Numbered from the stretch's first letter, positions 43,196-55,230 are shown. The stretch is DNA of 64,000 bases from Isoetes taiwanensis (GCA_021234155.1 JAJEKV010000053.1:7703424-7767423), one strand, 5' to 3'. Notes: generated from the letters alone by a model not told the origin. Numbers and translations are program-made.

Positions 43196-46100
43196 TCAAA
43201 TTGTTCCACCACTAGACCTATCATGAAGGTCTAGGTCCTCAGAGCTCATCCAATGGCACTTGAAGTAGTTATAAAATCCTTCAATCTTACCAATTCTGTC
43301 CAATCCCTTATTATAGCTCATCCCCATCTTCCTGTGGTGGGACAATGCCATTAAAGCAACTTCCTTATTAAAAAGATTTTTAAGTTTCTCAATAGAGATA
43401 GATTGCCCCCCCAAAGTGACATCGCACCGATGTCTCCATATTGTCCAGAGAGCCAAACTAACCAGGGAGGCTTCAATACAATCTCTGTTTGAGACCATAA
43501 CAACATTCGGCCATCCAAGTTGGTGCAAATGCAGTCTCACAACAGGGCATACCCAATACCAGAACTCAATAATTCTTGGACAGAAGAAGAGATGTGAAAG
43601 AGATTCGCTAGCCTGGCACCCAAGAGGACATAAATCTGAAGACACAATTCCTCTATGGACCAGCTTCACTTTAGTGTTGAGACCTCTTTGGAGGGCCTCC
43701 CATCTAAAAAATTGTATTCTCCTAGAGCATAAGGTTTTCCAGGAGTTTGCCAAGAGGAGCTTAGCCACTGATCCACTCACTTGAAGCCTAGCCTCTGCTT
43801 TAAGAGGGGAGTCATCACAAAGGGCCCGATATATACAAGCAACATTGTATGTCTCCTTACCTGCACAGGACCACTTTTCCTCAGGACCAGTAGACCCTGA
43901 GAGAAGCTTAACATTACCTAGAATTTTCCGTAGTAACTTTCTATCACCCTCCCCTGCCCTTTGCACTTTGAGTCTAAATTCCATCCAAGAGATCCAACTA
44001 TCGTTTTCCCAAAGATGCTGCAATTTTAAGATCCCATGGTCTCGCCATTTCTTAAAGATGCGAGGATGAACTAATGCCAAGGGACGTCCATTCTCTTCCC
44101 ATACATGAGTATTCCAGAATATACTGACTTTCCCAGCCTCTCGAGGTATAGTCATGGGGGAGCATACTGTTTGCACCTCCCTCCAAGCATGAAGAATACG
44201 CCTCATGACTGGGGAAGTACCAGAGGCCACCTTAAAGTTATAAAAAAAGGCTCCTAGTTCATCCCTAGGAAGGGATGGTTTACCCTGAATCATGCACAAA
44301 TCAGTGCTTAACAAATGCCAGAGCAGAAGATGTATCCCCTTGTAAAACTCGCCAGACAAATCTAGCCGCCAGAGCTTGAGCCTGCATGAAAGGGTCCTTA
44401 CATCCAATCCCTCCATCCCTTTTATCCCTGCATAGCTCGGACCAAGCAACGTTAGCTAGACCCCCCCAAATGAACTTTCTAATGATAACCTGTATTTGAT
44501 TATATATTCCTTTCTGGGCTACCAGCACTGACGAGGAATATATGTGAGAGCTGGCCAGAACAGCATTAGCAACTGTTACTCTCCCTGCTACAGATAATCC
44601 TTTAGAGGACCATAGCCCAACCTTTTTTCTAAGTTTGTCTAAAATAGGAGCCCAGAGACCCTTCATATTATCTGAGACAGAAAGGGGCAAACCCAATAGC
44701 TTAACTGTTTCCCCTGCAGCCACGACTGGGAAGCCCAAACCATTAGCACGAGGGTCAACATCTCCCTCTAAAGCCCATAAAATGGTACATTTGGTGGCAT
44801 TTAGGCCTATGCCTGATATAACCTCAAAAGCAATCAATATCTCACGAAAGGAATGGAAGCTGCCATCGTCATACCTGAGGAACATAAAGGTGTCATCCGC
44901 ATACTGCATGATTGTGAGTTTTTCGGCTTGATTCGGTAAAACTAGACCGCTGATGCCCCCTTCCAATACTTTGAGATTAACCATCCTTGTGAGAAAGTTG
45001 GCCATAATTAGAAAAAGGTATGGGGCAAGCGGGCAGCCCTGCCTGATACCCTTCTTGAGGTCAAAGAGACCAGAAGGTTCACCATTGACCAAGACAGATG
45101 CAGAGGCAAATTTGTTCATTCCCATTGAGATGTCGATGAACTGCTTATTGAAACCCATGTGGCTCATCACTTCTCGCAGGCCATCCCACCTAAGGGAATC
45201 ATAGGCCTTTCTAAAATCCATCTTAACAAGTACACAGTTTTGCCGTGTAGATCTGCACCAATGCATACCTTCTCTAGCCGCTAGGTAATTGTCCAAAATA
45301 TATCTACCTAGCAGAAAAGCTGATTGCTCCCTTCCAATAACCCTGTTCAAGATAGGCTTAAGACGGTTGGCGATGCCTTTCATGATTACCTTATATAAGA
45401 CATTTGTTAGTGCAATGGGACGCCACTCCCCAAGTGATTGCGGTCTAGAGACTTTTGGGACCAAGGTGATGAATCCTGCCGCTAGAGTTGGATGTAACGA
45501 GCAAGAGGACCAAGCCCCCCAAACAGCCTCCACAAAGTCTGGTCCAAGAGCGTCCCAAAACTCCACAAAGAATTCGGGAGGGAAGCCATCAGGGCCGGGG
45601 GACTTATCAGAAGCCAGAGAGCATAGTACTTTAAATATCTCCTCTTCGCCCGGCTGACGCAGCAGAGTGTGGTTGTCATCTGCAGTAATCTTACGTGCCC
45701 AATCAATCTGGGCCAACCAAAGAGAGATTTGGGATTGATAAGAGAATGGGAGATTGTCTGCTTTGAATTGAGCCTGAAAGCTGTCCTGAATAAATGCCTT
45801 GATAGCCCCGGGATCAAAAGTATATTTTGACAGTTATCTTTAATTGAAGTAATACTGTTCTCTGCTAATCTGGCCCCTGCCATTCTAAAGAAGCACTTAG
45901 AGTTTTCATGATCTGACTCTACATACCACTTTGTTTTAGAACGAACCGCAGCCCCCCTAGCTTCCTCCTCCTCAATAGCTTTGGCTTTTGTTTCCAGTTC
46001 CTCCTCTAAAGATTGCTTGTCTCTGTTATGGGGATCAAGTAACAGATCCTGTTTGACTGCCCTTAGAAGGTTGTACACGACACTTTTTTCTTTCTTGAAT

Positions 46101-47020
46101 TTCAAGCATTCCTCCTTGCCCCATTTCTTGATCCACGTCTTCATAAGACTGATCTTTTTAACCCAAGCCTTCATGGAAGGTAGGCATTCCGTATTAGTTA
46201 GAGAAGCCAGGAAAGTCCTAAAGGGTCTGCAGAATGCCTCCTTCCCTAATAGGGAGGTATTGAACTTGAAAGGCACATTCCCTCCTCTTCTTTTAGTAGG
46301 GATGCTCTCCAACACTAACTTTTGTGGCACATGGTCTGAATGAGAGAACGCAAGCTCTCCTTCAACATACCATCTGTCCATGAAGGAGGCTGTCCTATTA
46401 GCCATGTAGAACCTGTCTAGTAAGCAGTATACTCTGTCATGCCCCTTCTGTTTATTAGACCAGGAGAATGCAGCGTTAGATGGAGGAATTAGGGAGAAGC
46501 CAACGTTGTTTAGAAGTGAGTTCCACGTGACTTCCTCCTCTTGTAGCAAATTCCTGTGCAGCCCAATTTTTTGATCCCATACATCTGTCATATTCAGATC
46601 TCCTCCAAGGATCCAATTTTCAACTCCAAAACTCTGATGAGTTATCCAGAGCTCAATCTCTCTCCACATAACTGCCCTTTCTGCAGGTATATTAGAGGCA
46701 TAAATGTTGATGAGCCCCCACATACAATTATTTGTTTCAAAAATTACAACCTGCCATCTACCACTTCCCCCTGCATATTGATACTTTTGGACTTGTCCCT
46801 TCCATAAGATACAGGTGCCTCATTTAGTTCCTTCAGCAGCACAACTAAAGGAGGAGTAATTACCTCTAATCCAACTGCCAATGGACCTGACCTCAAAGTC
46901 TGGAAGTCTATGCTCCTGAAGAAGGATGGCATCCGCCTTCATAGACCTAATAGCTGCTAACACTCGACCACGCTTAAGAACACCCTTGATGCCACGCAAA
47001 TTCCATGAGACAATAATCAT
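43196..47020 (-). pseudogene. LINE ORF2: endonuclease, RT, zf-RVT
   Basis: Starts MIIVSWNLRGIKGVLKRGRV, typical of plant L1 AP endonucleases, with LLQEHRL and later NWILGGDLNMTDVWDQKIG and FSHSDHVP. TGA at 46820-46822 interrupts the endonuclease in frame. A frame change near 45810 leads to RT (45716-44301): LASDKSPGPDGFPPEFF, LVKMDFRKAYDSLRW, GIRQGCPLAPYLFLIMAN and IMQYADDTFMFLRY with the catalytic ADD. A second change near 44310 leads to the C-terminal part (44449-43196) with FFRWEALQRGLNTKVKLVHR and CPLGCQASESLSHLFFCPRI, the zinc-binding domain of plant LINE RTs. It would nick target DNA and reverse transcribe its own RNA in place. Confidence 0.92.
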
Positions 47021-47126
47021 GAGTTGGAAGTTGTGGAACGGCCAGCTGTACCATTGTCATCAGCAAAATTGCTAGAGGAAGAGGTCGAAGCTTTCTTCCT
47101 TTTCATCTCACCTGAGTTATCTGGAC

Positions 47127-49249
47127 TCATACTGCATCTAGCTTATTTTTCTTACCAAGTAGAGCAAATGGATTCTCTAGCATCTCCACGTCATCTATTG
47201 TATCTGTTTCATTATCTGCCCAGTTGGAGTTGCCTTTATGATTCCCCAGAGCCGGTTCAAGAAGCCTTGCTCCTCGAGTATTCTTGGTTATCAAACCTGC
47301 GAGAGCCCCCTTCTCAGTAGAAGAAACCTTTGAAATATATTTAGACAGAGCTGACATTGGTTGTGGAGAGTCTGCACACTTTGAGTTCACCATGTCATGA
47401 GAGCCTCTGGATTTCCTGGCCAAATTTCTAGCTCTTATACCATGTTTGGAGGCCACCACTTGCCATTGAGTCTCCCCACCCAAGGCGTCCACTTTAGAAA
47501 ATGGCACACTTGGGGTCGCACTTCCAGGCACACCGAATGAAGAAGGGGTAGCAAACGCTGGTGCGGGAGCGGGAGTAAATGGGGGAGTAACCGCAACCTG
47601 GAGGGGAACATGTGTCCCTTGAGGGGGCTTCCTCCTGTGTATCGTCTTCAGACACATGCACATGTTCTCTGTCATTGCCCTCGGAGGCATTTTGATCATT
47701 GACGTTTGCCTGGCTTGGTTTGATCACTTCTTCTAGTTCCACATTTGGGAACATCCTCCTTATTTCCCATCCATTTAATAGCTTGAGTAAAAACTTAAAG
47801 CAACGCATACCACTTTTCACAGTCACTCCTTTGGGGATTTGCGTGTTAGCTGTGATGGCAACACAGATTCTAGGCCCTTTGGCAATAGAGTGAGAAACAT
47901 ATGAGCCAAGCGTGTTGGCAATAGATTTTAGGAACTCTGGGACTAGTAGGTCTGGTGGAAGATACTCTATTTCAAACCAGCAAGGGATTTTGATAGCGGA
48001 AAGCTTATTAGGGACAAAGCCTGGCGTGTAAAACTGGTACAAAATGAAGCCTCCTGCAAATGGGTCTGCTGCACGGGCAACTAATCTATCCACAGCTGCT
48101 TCACTGTCAAACATGATGAGAAAAAAGTTGTTACCCAGTGCCTTCAGCGATTGGTGTTGGGGCAAACCTAACCTCTTCAGGAGAGCTGATAGCCATGAGT
48201 TTAACCTGCGCAGGTCCAGGAAGCCCCCAGTAAAGAAGCCCACTACTGAGCGCGAGATCAAACTTTCCAGGTACCTTTTGTGCATCTCGTGATCAATTTC
48301 AGCTACTGGGAAATTATCTTCTGTCTGCACCTTGATGCCATTGACCAATCCAGGCTCATTATTTGTAGTTACTCCAGGATTCTGAACGGGACTTTCCTGA
48401 AATGCTTGGAGAGCCTCCGTGACTCTTGTGCTTCTGTTAGTAGCATGGGTTTGCTTTTGAATCCACTCCGAGAATCTCGGCTTGTTCACTATTCTCACTG
48501 AATCCTGTCCATTCCAGGCAGTACCCTTTGGATGCTTCACCCTGTTCTGTATAAGATTCCCTTGGCTAGCATCATTCCCGTCATCATGAAGCTCGGATCC
48601 AACATTCATATCTCTGTTAACTGCCCTGCTTTTTAGAGATGAGTGATCAGCAGATTTGTCTAGATTAATCGTCTTCTTGGGTGTTTGTTCCTTGGTAGGC
48701 TTTTCTATATCTTTTGGTGTGCCAGTAGTTTCCTGATTTTCGACTTCCATCTCTATCACTTCTGAGTTTTGCATTCTGGACATTGGACTGTTTGAATGAG
48801 AAGAGGACTTACATGTAGCGCTTATTTGTTGGCCCTTTTGTGCTTTCCTTATTGCCTCCATGAATCTTATTATGATGCGCTAGTATTGAGTCTACTGTTG
48901 CCGCAGATTTCTGCCTAAGCTCCAGCAGCTTGCTCTCATCTAGTTTTTTCCTTGCTTGCTGCTCCCTCTCCTTAGCATCTCCCTGTTTTGGTATTGCCTC
49001 CAAGGCTTTAATGAATCGGTTTGGGGCCTTGTCTGCTCCTACTGTCGGTTTAGGAAGAGGTTGGACCACCGATTGCCCATCTCCATCTAAGGCTTCATCA
49101 GAAATTGGGGCTTCTGCTTCCAAGTCCGTCAATGATCCAGAGATTGAGGATGGGCGAGATTTCAAGGGAAAACAGACCCGCACCTGGCCAAATCCTTCAT
49201 CCGCAGTAGCAGAAGCAGCAAAAAATGGGGCTTTTACCTTAGGTGCCAA
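47127..49249 (-). pseudogene. LINE ORF1: DUF4283-like RNA-binding protein
   Basis: Starts MAPKVKAPFFAASATADEGF. A +1 shift near 48830-48860 leads into a long frame (48861-47494) with SLISRSVVGFFTGGFLDLRR, LKALGNNFFLIMFDSEAAVD, IPCWFEIEYLPPDLLVPEFL and LGSYVSHSIAKGPRICVAIT, the layout of the DUF4283 domain of plant LINE ORF1 and related gag-like proteins. Another shift near 47600 leads to a Pro/Ala-rich linker and the end ENPFALLGKKNKLDAV at 47127. A CCHC knuckle is not evident. About 690 residues in total. ORF2 begins about 105 bp downstream. Confidence 0.85.
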
Positions 49250-49420
49250 AATCGGCCCTTCCTGGGTCCGACCAGCGTGATTGGGGCCACCAGGACCCCC
49301 CCTCCCCCCGCGGGGATCGATTCGGCCAGATCTTGTTCTTTGTCTCTGAGCTGCAACCCGCCGACCGCCGCCTTAGCGATCGCCACGTCAGCCATCGACC
49401 GCTTATCTATTATGATAATC

Positions 49421-49435
49421 TCTGCTCACAATGTT
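49421..49435. repeat. LINE target-site duplication, right copy
   Basis: TCTGCTCACAATGTT, identical to 42946-42960. Confidence 0.93.
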
Positions 49436-50160
49436 AGTGCAACATGTGCATAGTTATCTACAATTGGTTCTTTTATTCCGTGATCAGTAATATTTCTCCC
49501 TAAGAGTAATAATACCTTGCGTTTCCTTCTATATGATTTTGGCTGGTTTGTTTGGTGTACCAGCATGGATTTGCAAATTTGTAGTTGGTCCTTAACCATG
49601 GCAGATGTTTTGGTGGCCTCATGTGACTTTAATTATGCTCTCGACACTCATAATGTCAATTACATTTAGGCTGTGACATGCTCATGTTGTCTACAGCTAA
49701 ATTACATTATCTATTGTGTTTATGATTACAACGAGGTGAAGGGCGTTAAGCTCAAGAAACCCATAGCTTACCTGTTAGTAGCTTAGGCTCTTACCCTGAT
49801 TAAGGCTAACTGTCCTCTGGTTCTACTGCAGGTAAGCGGGTTTCTTGCTCCACGATTTGTTTTCCCATTTATTCAAGTTGGAAAAGCTATATGACATGAT
49901 GACACTGAAGATATATTTACGACAGCAAGTCTGCTGAGTTCTATGGGATTAATCCCAAAATTGACAGAAAGAAATTGTTACTTATCATAGAATCTCATAC
50001 TTTCTTCTGCTTTGATAAATGTTGACCATTCTTAAGGCTTAAGTCAATTTTACACATGTTTTGGCTTAAGGCTGCATATTGGCCCGAAGTGGTCTTTGCA
50101 AAAGTCCATGGAAGGTAAAAGTCTGTTTGAACAGATTTTTTTTTTTTTTTTTGTTCTAAG
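49436..50160. other. Interior of element B right of the LINE
   Basis: AT-rich, no gene recognised. Confidence 0.45.
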
Positions 50161-50164
50161 CTAC

Positions 50165-50336
50165 ATTTCTCGACTCACGAGTCGAGAAAGGCCCTAATTT
50201 TTTCTTTCTACTTAAAAAAAAAGGAATTTTTTTTTTTGTTTTTTTTTTTTTGGCTCTAAGCTACATTTCTCGACTCGTGAGTCGAGAAAGGCCCTCAGAG
50301 GGCCTTAGGGCCTTTCTCGACTCACGAATCGAGAAA
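50165..50336. repeat. Palindrome cluster in element B, right part
   Basis: Three copies at 50165-50188, 50265-50288 and 50313-50336 with centre variants CTCACGAG, CTCGTGAG and CTCACGAA. The first two sit in a duplication of about 100 bp with T-runs (CTAAGCTACATTTCTCGACT). Confidence 0.88.
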
Positions 50337-50499
50337 GGGCCTCAGACATACTTTCTGCAGAAATGGCCATTAGAACTGGTTGTCTTCTTATTTGTATTGT
50401 CTTTCCGAGTATAGATCGCGAACAGAAAGGACATGATCGGGAGCCATGGAAGGACCCGCTCATTGACCTCGGACCTTGCTCTGCATGCTGTTTCTAGGT

Positions 50500-50838
50500 C
50501 TGTGTGCAAAGACAATGTAATATTTGTGCCAGCCGGACCATCATGGTATCTTCAACATTGTAAAATACAATATAATAAAATTATTTATGAATAAAAGTTC
50601 AGGGCAAATCAGCAGCATTTTCATTGGTTTTAGCTTTGTTCTTTATCTTCTCGACTCGCTAACGGAGACAAGTAGACCATGTAATTTTCCTTAACATTTT
50701 TTTTTCACACAGGAAAACAAGCATCCTCTAAAGCATCAATGCGGTTTTAAAAGATTCCCTCGTCCGTTTCGTGTAAAATAACAGGATTCTAAAAAAAAGT
50801 GGGAATGGCATGTGACCCACTTTAATTAAATGCGACTT
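50500..50838 (+). repeat. Right end of element B with a remnant of the terminal exon
   Basis: The frame at about 50500-50565 reads CKDNVIFVPAGPSWYLQ, aligned with YHDDVTVVTARPPWSLR at the end of the element A gene. Both are followed by TGTAAAATACA, a polyadenylation-like AATAAA or ATAATAAA, a half palindrome TTCTCGACTCGCTA, TTTCGTGTAAA-TAACAGG, GTGGGAATGG and the terminal repeat ending GCGACTT at 50838. Confidence 0.75.
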
Positions 50839-51008
50839 ATAAGTAGTATTCTTATTCTCATAAGTAAGAGATTAGAGTATACTAACCTGAGACAATGGAG
50901 CCAATGACAACTCCTATTACAAAAGTTGGAGAAAATACATGTTTCAGAATTCTGTGCAACATGATATCTTAGTGCTAGTTGTTATATTCCTCTAAAAGGC
51001 TCATAGCT

Positions 51009-51224
51009 CACCTGCACAAGTAGAAACAAATCCTTGCAATCACCCAGTTAATTGTAACAAGTTCTGCCTGGTTGCCCACGTTCAAAATAAGCCACAAGGT
51101 TCCTATGTTTGAATGTCACCTGCACAAGTAGAAACAAATCCTTGCAATCGCCCAGTTATTTGTAACAAGTTCTGGTTGGTTGTCCACATTCAAAGTAGGC
51201 CACAAGGTTCCTATGTTTGAATGT
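51009..51224. repeat. Tandem duplication, 108-bp unit
   Basis: 51009-51116 and 51117-51224 are near identical (CACCTGCACAAGTAGAAACA...TATGTTTGAATGT). Confidence 0.9.
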
Positions 51225-51658
51225 GTAGGTGCACTGGATAGGCTATCTCACTTAAATTCTAGCTATATTATAATCCCATATGCTTGGCACTAGATGGCTC
51301 ATACAGTAATACCACAAGAAAATATATTTGCATCATAAAGAAGAAGCTGGACTTTTTTCAAACTGTTCTTCATCCCTGATTGATAAAAAAAACTGCTTCG
51401 ACCCCATGTTCTTTCTTCTCACTTACTAGAGGCAGAAAATAATGATATGCCAAAGCCAACAAAAATGTCCCACACCAATTTGTTTCAGAAGAAACGTCTA
51501 AGTAGAAACAAAGGTTTAGGAATATGAACTCTTGGCATGGCTATGCGACCCTAAAATACCCTTGGCATAGCCCACATACTCTACCAGTAATCATCCACAT
51601 ACCTGTGAAAGCCTATAATCATCCACATTTCACATATTTTCAAAAGCTCTGTTCAAAT

Positions 51659-52588
51659 TGTTGAGATAATGATCTCACATCCTCACCGTACAAGTGGAGG
51701 ACACTGATCAAGAGTCACCAAGCAGTTACAGTGACGTTTGGGTTGGATCGATCCACCCAAACAGTCACACCTCTTCATACATAAATCTACATATTTGTGC
51801 TACGGGTTGGGGCCTGTCCAACCCAGTTTTTCCTCTGATCAATACATCTCATCTTTATATTACTTTCTGTTTCTGTTTTCTAACATGGTATCAGAGCCCA
51901 GGTCATAGCCTGGGCAAATTCGTGCTTAGAAGGATGGAGGACGCCAATACTGAGGATGGCAATGAGGAGGACGAGCCTCCTGATCTATAATGAGGGAAGT
52001 GAGCCTATTCTATTTATGCTATTCACATTCCAATCCATCCAAAGAAGATCCGGATGCCTGCATGCATTTCGGATATGGTGCTGCTGGTGAGATGCATCTT
52101 GTGCTTGTGGTATTTAGATGCTGTGAAGAATTTGCGGCAGAGAATATGAAGCCCAAGCAGGTACATTCAAGATGCATGCTAGAGACTCCAAATTGTTATT
52201 CAAGACTCCGTCCCCGTAAAGAAGCCTGGTCCAAAACCAATTGATCCAGAAGAACCCACAGAGTGGTTTGTTGCAGGTATAGCAGCAGAAGACTGCACTA
52301 CAATTTGATGGGGAGTTGTCTGAAGATCTTGTTCTGGTTTGGATGCCAGATCAAGGGGGAGTGTTGAGATAATGATCTCACATCCTCACAGTACAAGTGG
52401 AGGACGCTAGTCAAGAGTCACCAAGCAGTTACAGTGACGTTTGGACTGGATCGATCCACCCAAACAGTCACACCTCTTCATACATAAATCTACATATTTG
52501 TGCTACGGGTTGGGGCCTGTCCAACCCAGTTTTTTCTCTGATCAATACATCTCATCTTCATATTACTTTCTGTTTCTGTTTTCTAACA
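51659..52588 (+). mobile_element. TRIM retrotransposon, 930 bp
   Basis: Two 227-bp LTRs (51659-51885, 52362-52588) starting TGTTGAGATAATG and ending TTTTCTAACA, differing at about 8 positions. Primer binding site TGGTATCAGAGC at 51886-51897 and purine tract ATCAAGGGGGAG at 52350-52361. Target duplication CAAAT at 51654-51658 and 52589-52593. The 476-bp interior has no gag or pol. Structurally intact and mobilised by another element's proteins. Confidence 0.95.
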
Positions 52589-52593
52589 CAAAT

Positions 52594-53440
52594 TTTAGAG
52601 GACCGGAACTTCTGCCATCATAGAGGCCACGAACTTTTACAAACATGCAAATAATATCTCCTTGCTTATACTTGAAAAAGCCAATGCTTCTATTAGATTT
52701 GCCATAATTTTCCGAGACTGCAACACATTCTAATTAAAAAGGAAAGAAGATCATAGAAAAAGGAATTAGAAACAATCTAAAATTATCTCCGTCCTCTCCT
52801 TGAATAACTATACAACTCCACACCTCTTACCAAACTCTGGCATAAACTAGACTGAATCTTTTACAGCGATGGCTGAATGTTTCAGTTAATACACAAGAAC
52901 TAGAGAAAAATTGCAGGCAAATGAGATCCAGACCACCAAAACTCTAGGCTAAACAAAAATCATGGCAGGGGCGAATTAGAATGTCAGGCTTGGCATTAAG
53001 CTGAGGATCAATACGAGATAGAAACCAGGCTCTTTAAGGTGTCGGGCTTAAGAAGACAATGAAATTCGATTCATTGAAAACCTACGAAAATTAAGGTGGA
53101 GTTCCCATCAATGGTGACGGTCAAAATGATGGTGAACCTTGAACCTAATTTGGCGATGTGGCAGCATGTTGCCTGGCGAAGTGGCCCTCCCTTGGTGGCA
53201 TCCCACATTTTGGCAGAATGTGAGCTTCATTAGTGATGGCGGGAGAGGTTGCATATATGGTTATGCAGTTTTTTCTTATTGGAGCAGAATGTGCCATTGA
53301 TATCGCCACTAATTTCTTGCTTGGTGCCATGCTAGACCATGGCTTTCCATGGTTTCTTCTTCTATTTCTTTCACAAGAGCTTTTGAATAAACCATGCAAT
53401 GCATGGTAAGTCCTCTCTTGGCGCATTTTAGCTCAATTTC
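52594..53440. other. Spacer without recognised genes
   Basis: A minus-strand frame at 53145-53426 has no recognisable domain. Nothing else is supported. Confidence 0.4.
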
Positions 53441-53448
53441 CTCCATTT

Positions 53449-53664
53449 TTGGAATGTGTTCTAGCTCCATCAAGCCTTTCATTAGCTATGAAGGGCGCCA
53501 AGGTAGGCAATGGCGCCAAGATCAGTGCTAGATTGGTTGTGCTCAAAGATCTTCCTGCTAGAACTACTGTTGTTGGAAATCCTACACACATTCTTCCTGG
53601 CAAATTGCTCAATGGAAATCCCAGCCAAACTATAGATCAAACTTGGTCTGGTTATGTTCTTTGA
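53449..53664 (+). pseudogene. Serine acetyltransferase C-terminal fragment
   Basis: Reads GAKVGNGAKISARLVVLKDL, then PARTTVVGNPTHILPGK and the ending SQTIDQTWSGYVL before TGA at 53662. Serine acetyltransferases, which make O-acetylserine for cysteine synthesis, end with the left-handed beta-helix turn IGxGAKIGAGSVVLxDVPxRTTAVGNPARL and a short tail closing in DYxI that docks into O-acetylserine lyase. The tail here closes in YVL. About 65 of some 330 residues are present; no upstream hexapeptide repeats are found in the preceding 800 bp. It is either a last exon whose partners lie elsewhere or, more likely, a fragment. Confidence 0.7.
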
Positions 53665-53669
53665 TGCTT

Positions 53670-55230
53670 GTACATGTGTCTAGAGTTATTGTACCTTGTC
53701 ATAATAGGCAGCCAAATAGAATCGAGCACATGAATAATGCCCTGCTTTACATTACATTAAATTATACTTTTTGTCCTTTCTTTTCCACTTTCTATTTCTT
53801 GGTTGATGAAGTGACATTTGTAAGTGGTTTTGTTGGAAAAATGGTTATCTATTGAGTAGGAATGCGTGCTTATTGCACAAAGTCATCATTGACATTATTG
53901 CTAACAATGCAAAGCAATAAAAACTCGACCATTCAATATTTGCCTCTTACATTCATGATATTTGGGATTTCCAGTTTGTACAATTTGTTGGTAACAATGC
54001 AAACACATTTGAACTCAAGAATCTTCTAATCATAAAGTTTGCACAATCATCTTGGTATTGTGGGAGGGTATTTAAGTCTAGGTTTGGAGTAAGATTTAGA
54101 TGTGGTATTGTATATGTAGTCGTATGAATACAGGTATTGCGCAGCTTGATGCTAATATTTGAGCAGCTTAATTTGTTGAGCCTTTCTTTGGGCTTGTTGA
54201 TTTTTTTTTTTTTTTTTTTTTTTTTTGCCTTCTAGAAACGAATTCGAGTTTGGAAGATGGATCTAGGATTCCACATTACTTGGATTATTATCCAAGTTTC
54301 TATTTTAAATTTGAAGGGGCTAATGATGATTTTTTCTTCTAGTCAGTTTGGTTTCAGTTTTAATCATAGCTCTGCTTAAGGCTGTTTGATTCTTATATTT
54401 TCAAACTGCTGGTTCGTCCTCGGATATCACCTGCAATATCGGAGTTTGCATGAAAAGCTAGGGCTTGATTGCCTTTTTGCCCTCTTTGCCGACCTGTCTT
54501 TGATGTTGGACATGGCATGGAAGTTCAAATCGCGCTGCTATGGCCAATAGGGTTCAGGTCCCACTACTTGGCCGATATGTGGGTTGAGATCCCACTGTCC
54601 TGGATGCCGGAGATGTAGTGGAGGCATGTGCAATTTCAGCTGCACAGGTCGGAGCTTAAGGGTCTAGCATAGAACTCCTGGCAAACTTTTAATTCCGTCA
54701 TGTTTGTTTCACCATGGCTCTTGCCGTTAATTCGGGGTTAGATGGTGCAGGAAGTGGTTGCTTTGCACCATTGATTCATGCAAGAGGTTGAAGGGATGAA
54801 AAAATATTGGTTAAGATCTGAGGGTCCACAAATAACCTTCAAAACCTCAACCATATTGCCTCCAAGTTGTGGGACAAGAATATTTCTCCTAAGCAATCTG
54901 TACCAAATCGACCAATTGGGTTTGTAATAAGTCTGTACTATCAAAGTGACCTTTCTAATTCACCCCAGTCAAGACTAGCCAAAACCAAACCAAACTCCAT
55001 CCTCCAATAATCCTAGACGCAAGGATCAATGTCCCAATTTTCAATGGTTTGCAAATCGTATGGATTGGGAAGTTTCTATGATTTTTTTTTTTTTTGGCAA
55101 GGAACCATTTATTTGTGTGTTTTTTTAGGTAAAATTATACGTTTGGCATTCTTTTTGGATTTGCAAGGAATTTTCTTATGGCATGCAATGGCAAGATTTG
55201 ACCGACTATGTCATGCATTTTGGAGTCGTG
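53670..55230. other. Non-coding stretch with poly-T runs
   Basis: T runs at about 54201-54226 and 55082-55096 may be A tails of very short minus-strand retro-insertions, but no element body is recognised. No gene supported. Confidence 0.4.

Larger units (their letters stand above)
42961..49420 (-). mobile_element. Near full-length L1-type LINE
   Basis: 6460 bp on the minus strand between identical 15-bp duplications, ending in a poly(A) of 31 bases (plus-strand T run 42961-42991). ORF1 is an RNA-binding protein with a DUF4283-like domain; ORF2 has AP-type endonuclease, RT and a zf-RVT domain. I count about two frameshifts in ORF1 and one stop plus two frameshifts in ORF2. Few lesions, a long A tail and exact duplications indicate a recent insertion. 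Confidence 0.95.
39017..50838. mobile_element. Candidate DNA transposon B, relative of A
   Basis: The right end (50640-50838) matches the right end of A in order and sequence, including 23/25 bases of the terminal repeat. The left end, about 39017-39110, is a weaker match to the left end of A: GCATTT...AAAGTGGGTC, then GGAACTCATAC, a T12 run and GAATTGAATGCCTGAATAGA, against GGGACTCACAC, T12 and GAATCGATTGCTTGAATAGA at 8660-8715. Between them lie family palindromes and a remnant of the element gene's last codons. Without the inserted LINE it is about 5.3 kb. No transposase is present, so it would be non-autonomous. The poly-T segment could instead be a LINE tail, which weakens the left boundary. 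Confidence 0.5.

Noticed and set aside
54201..54226. Poly-T run as the tail of another LINE
   Set aside because: No LINE 3' sequence follows and no duplication was found.
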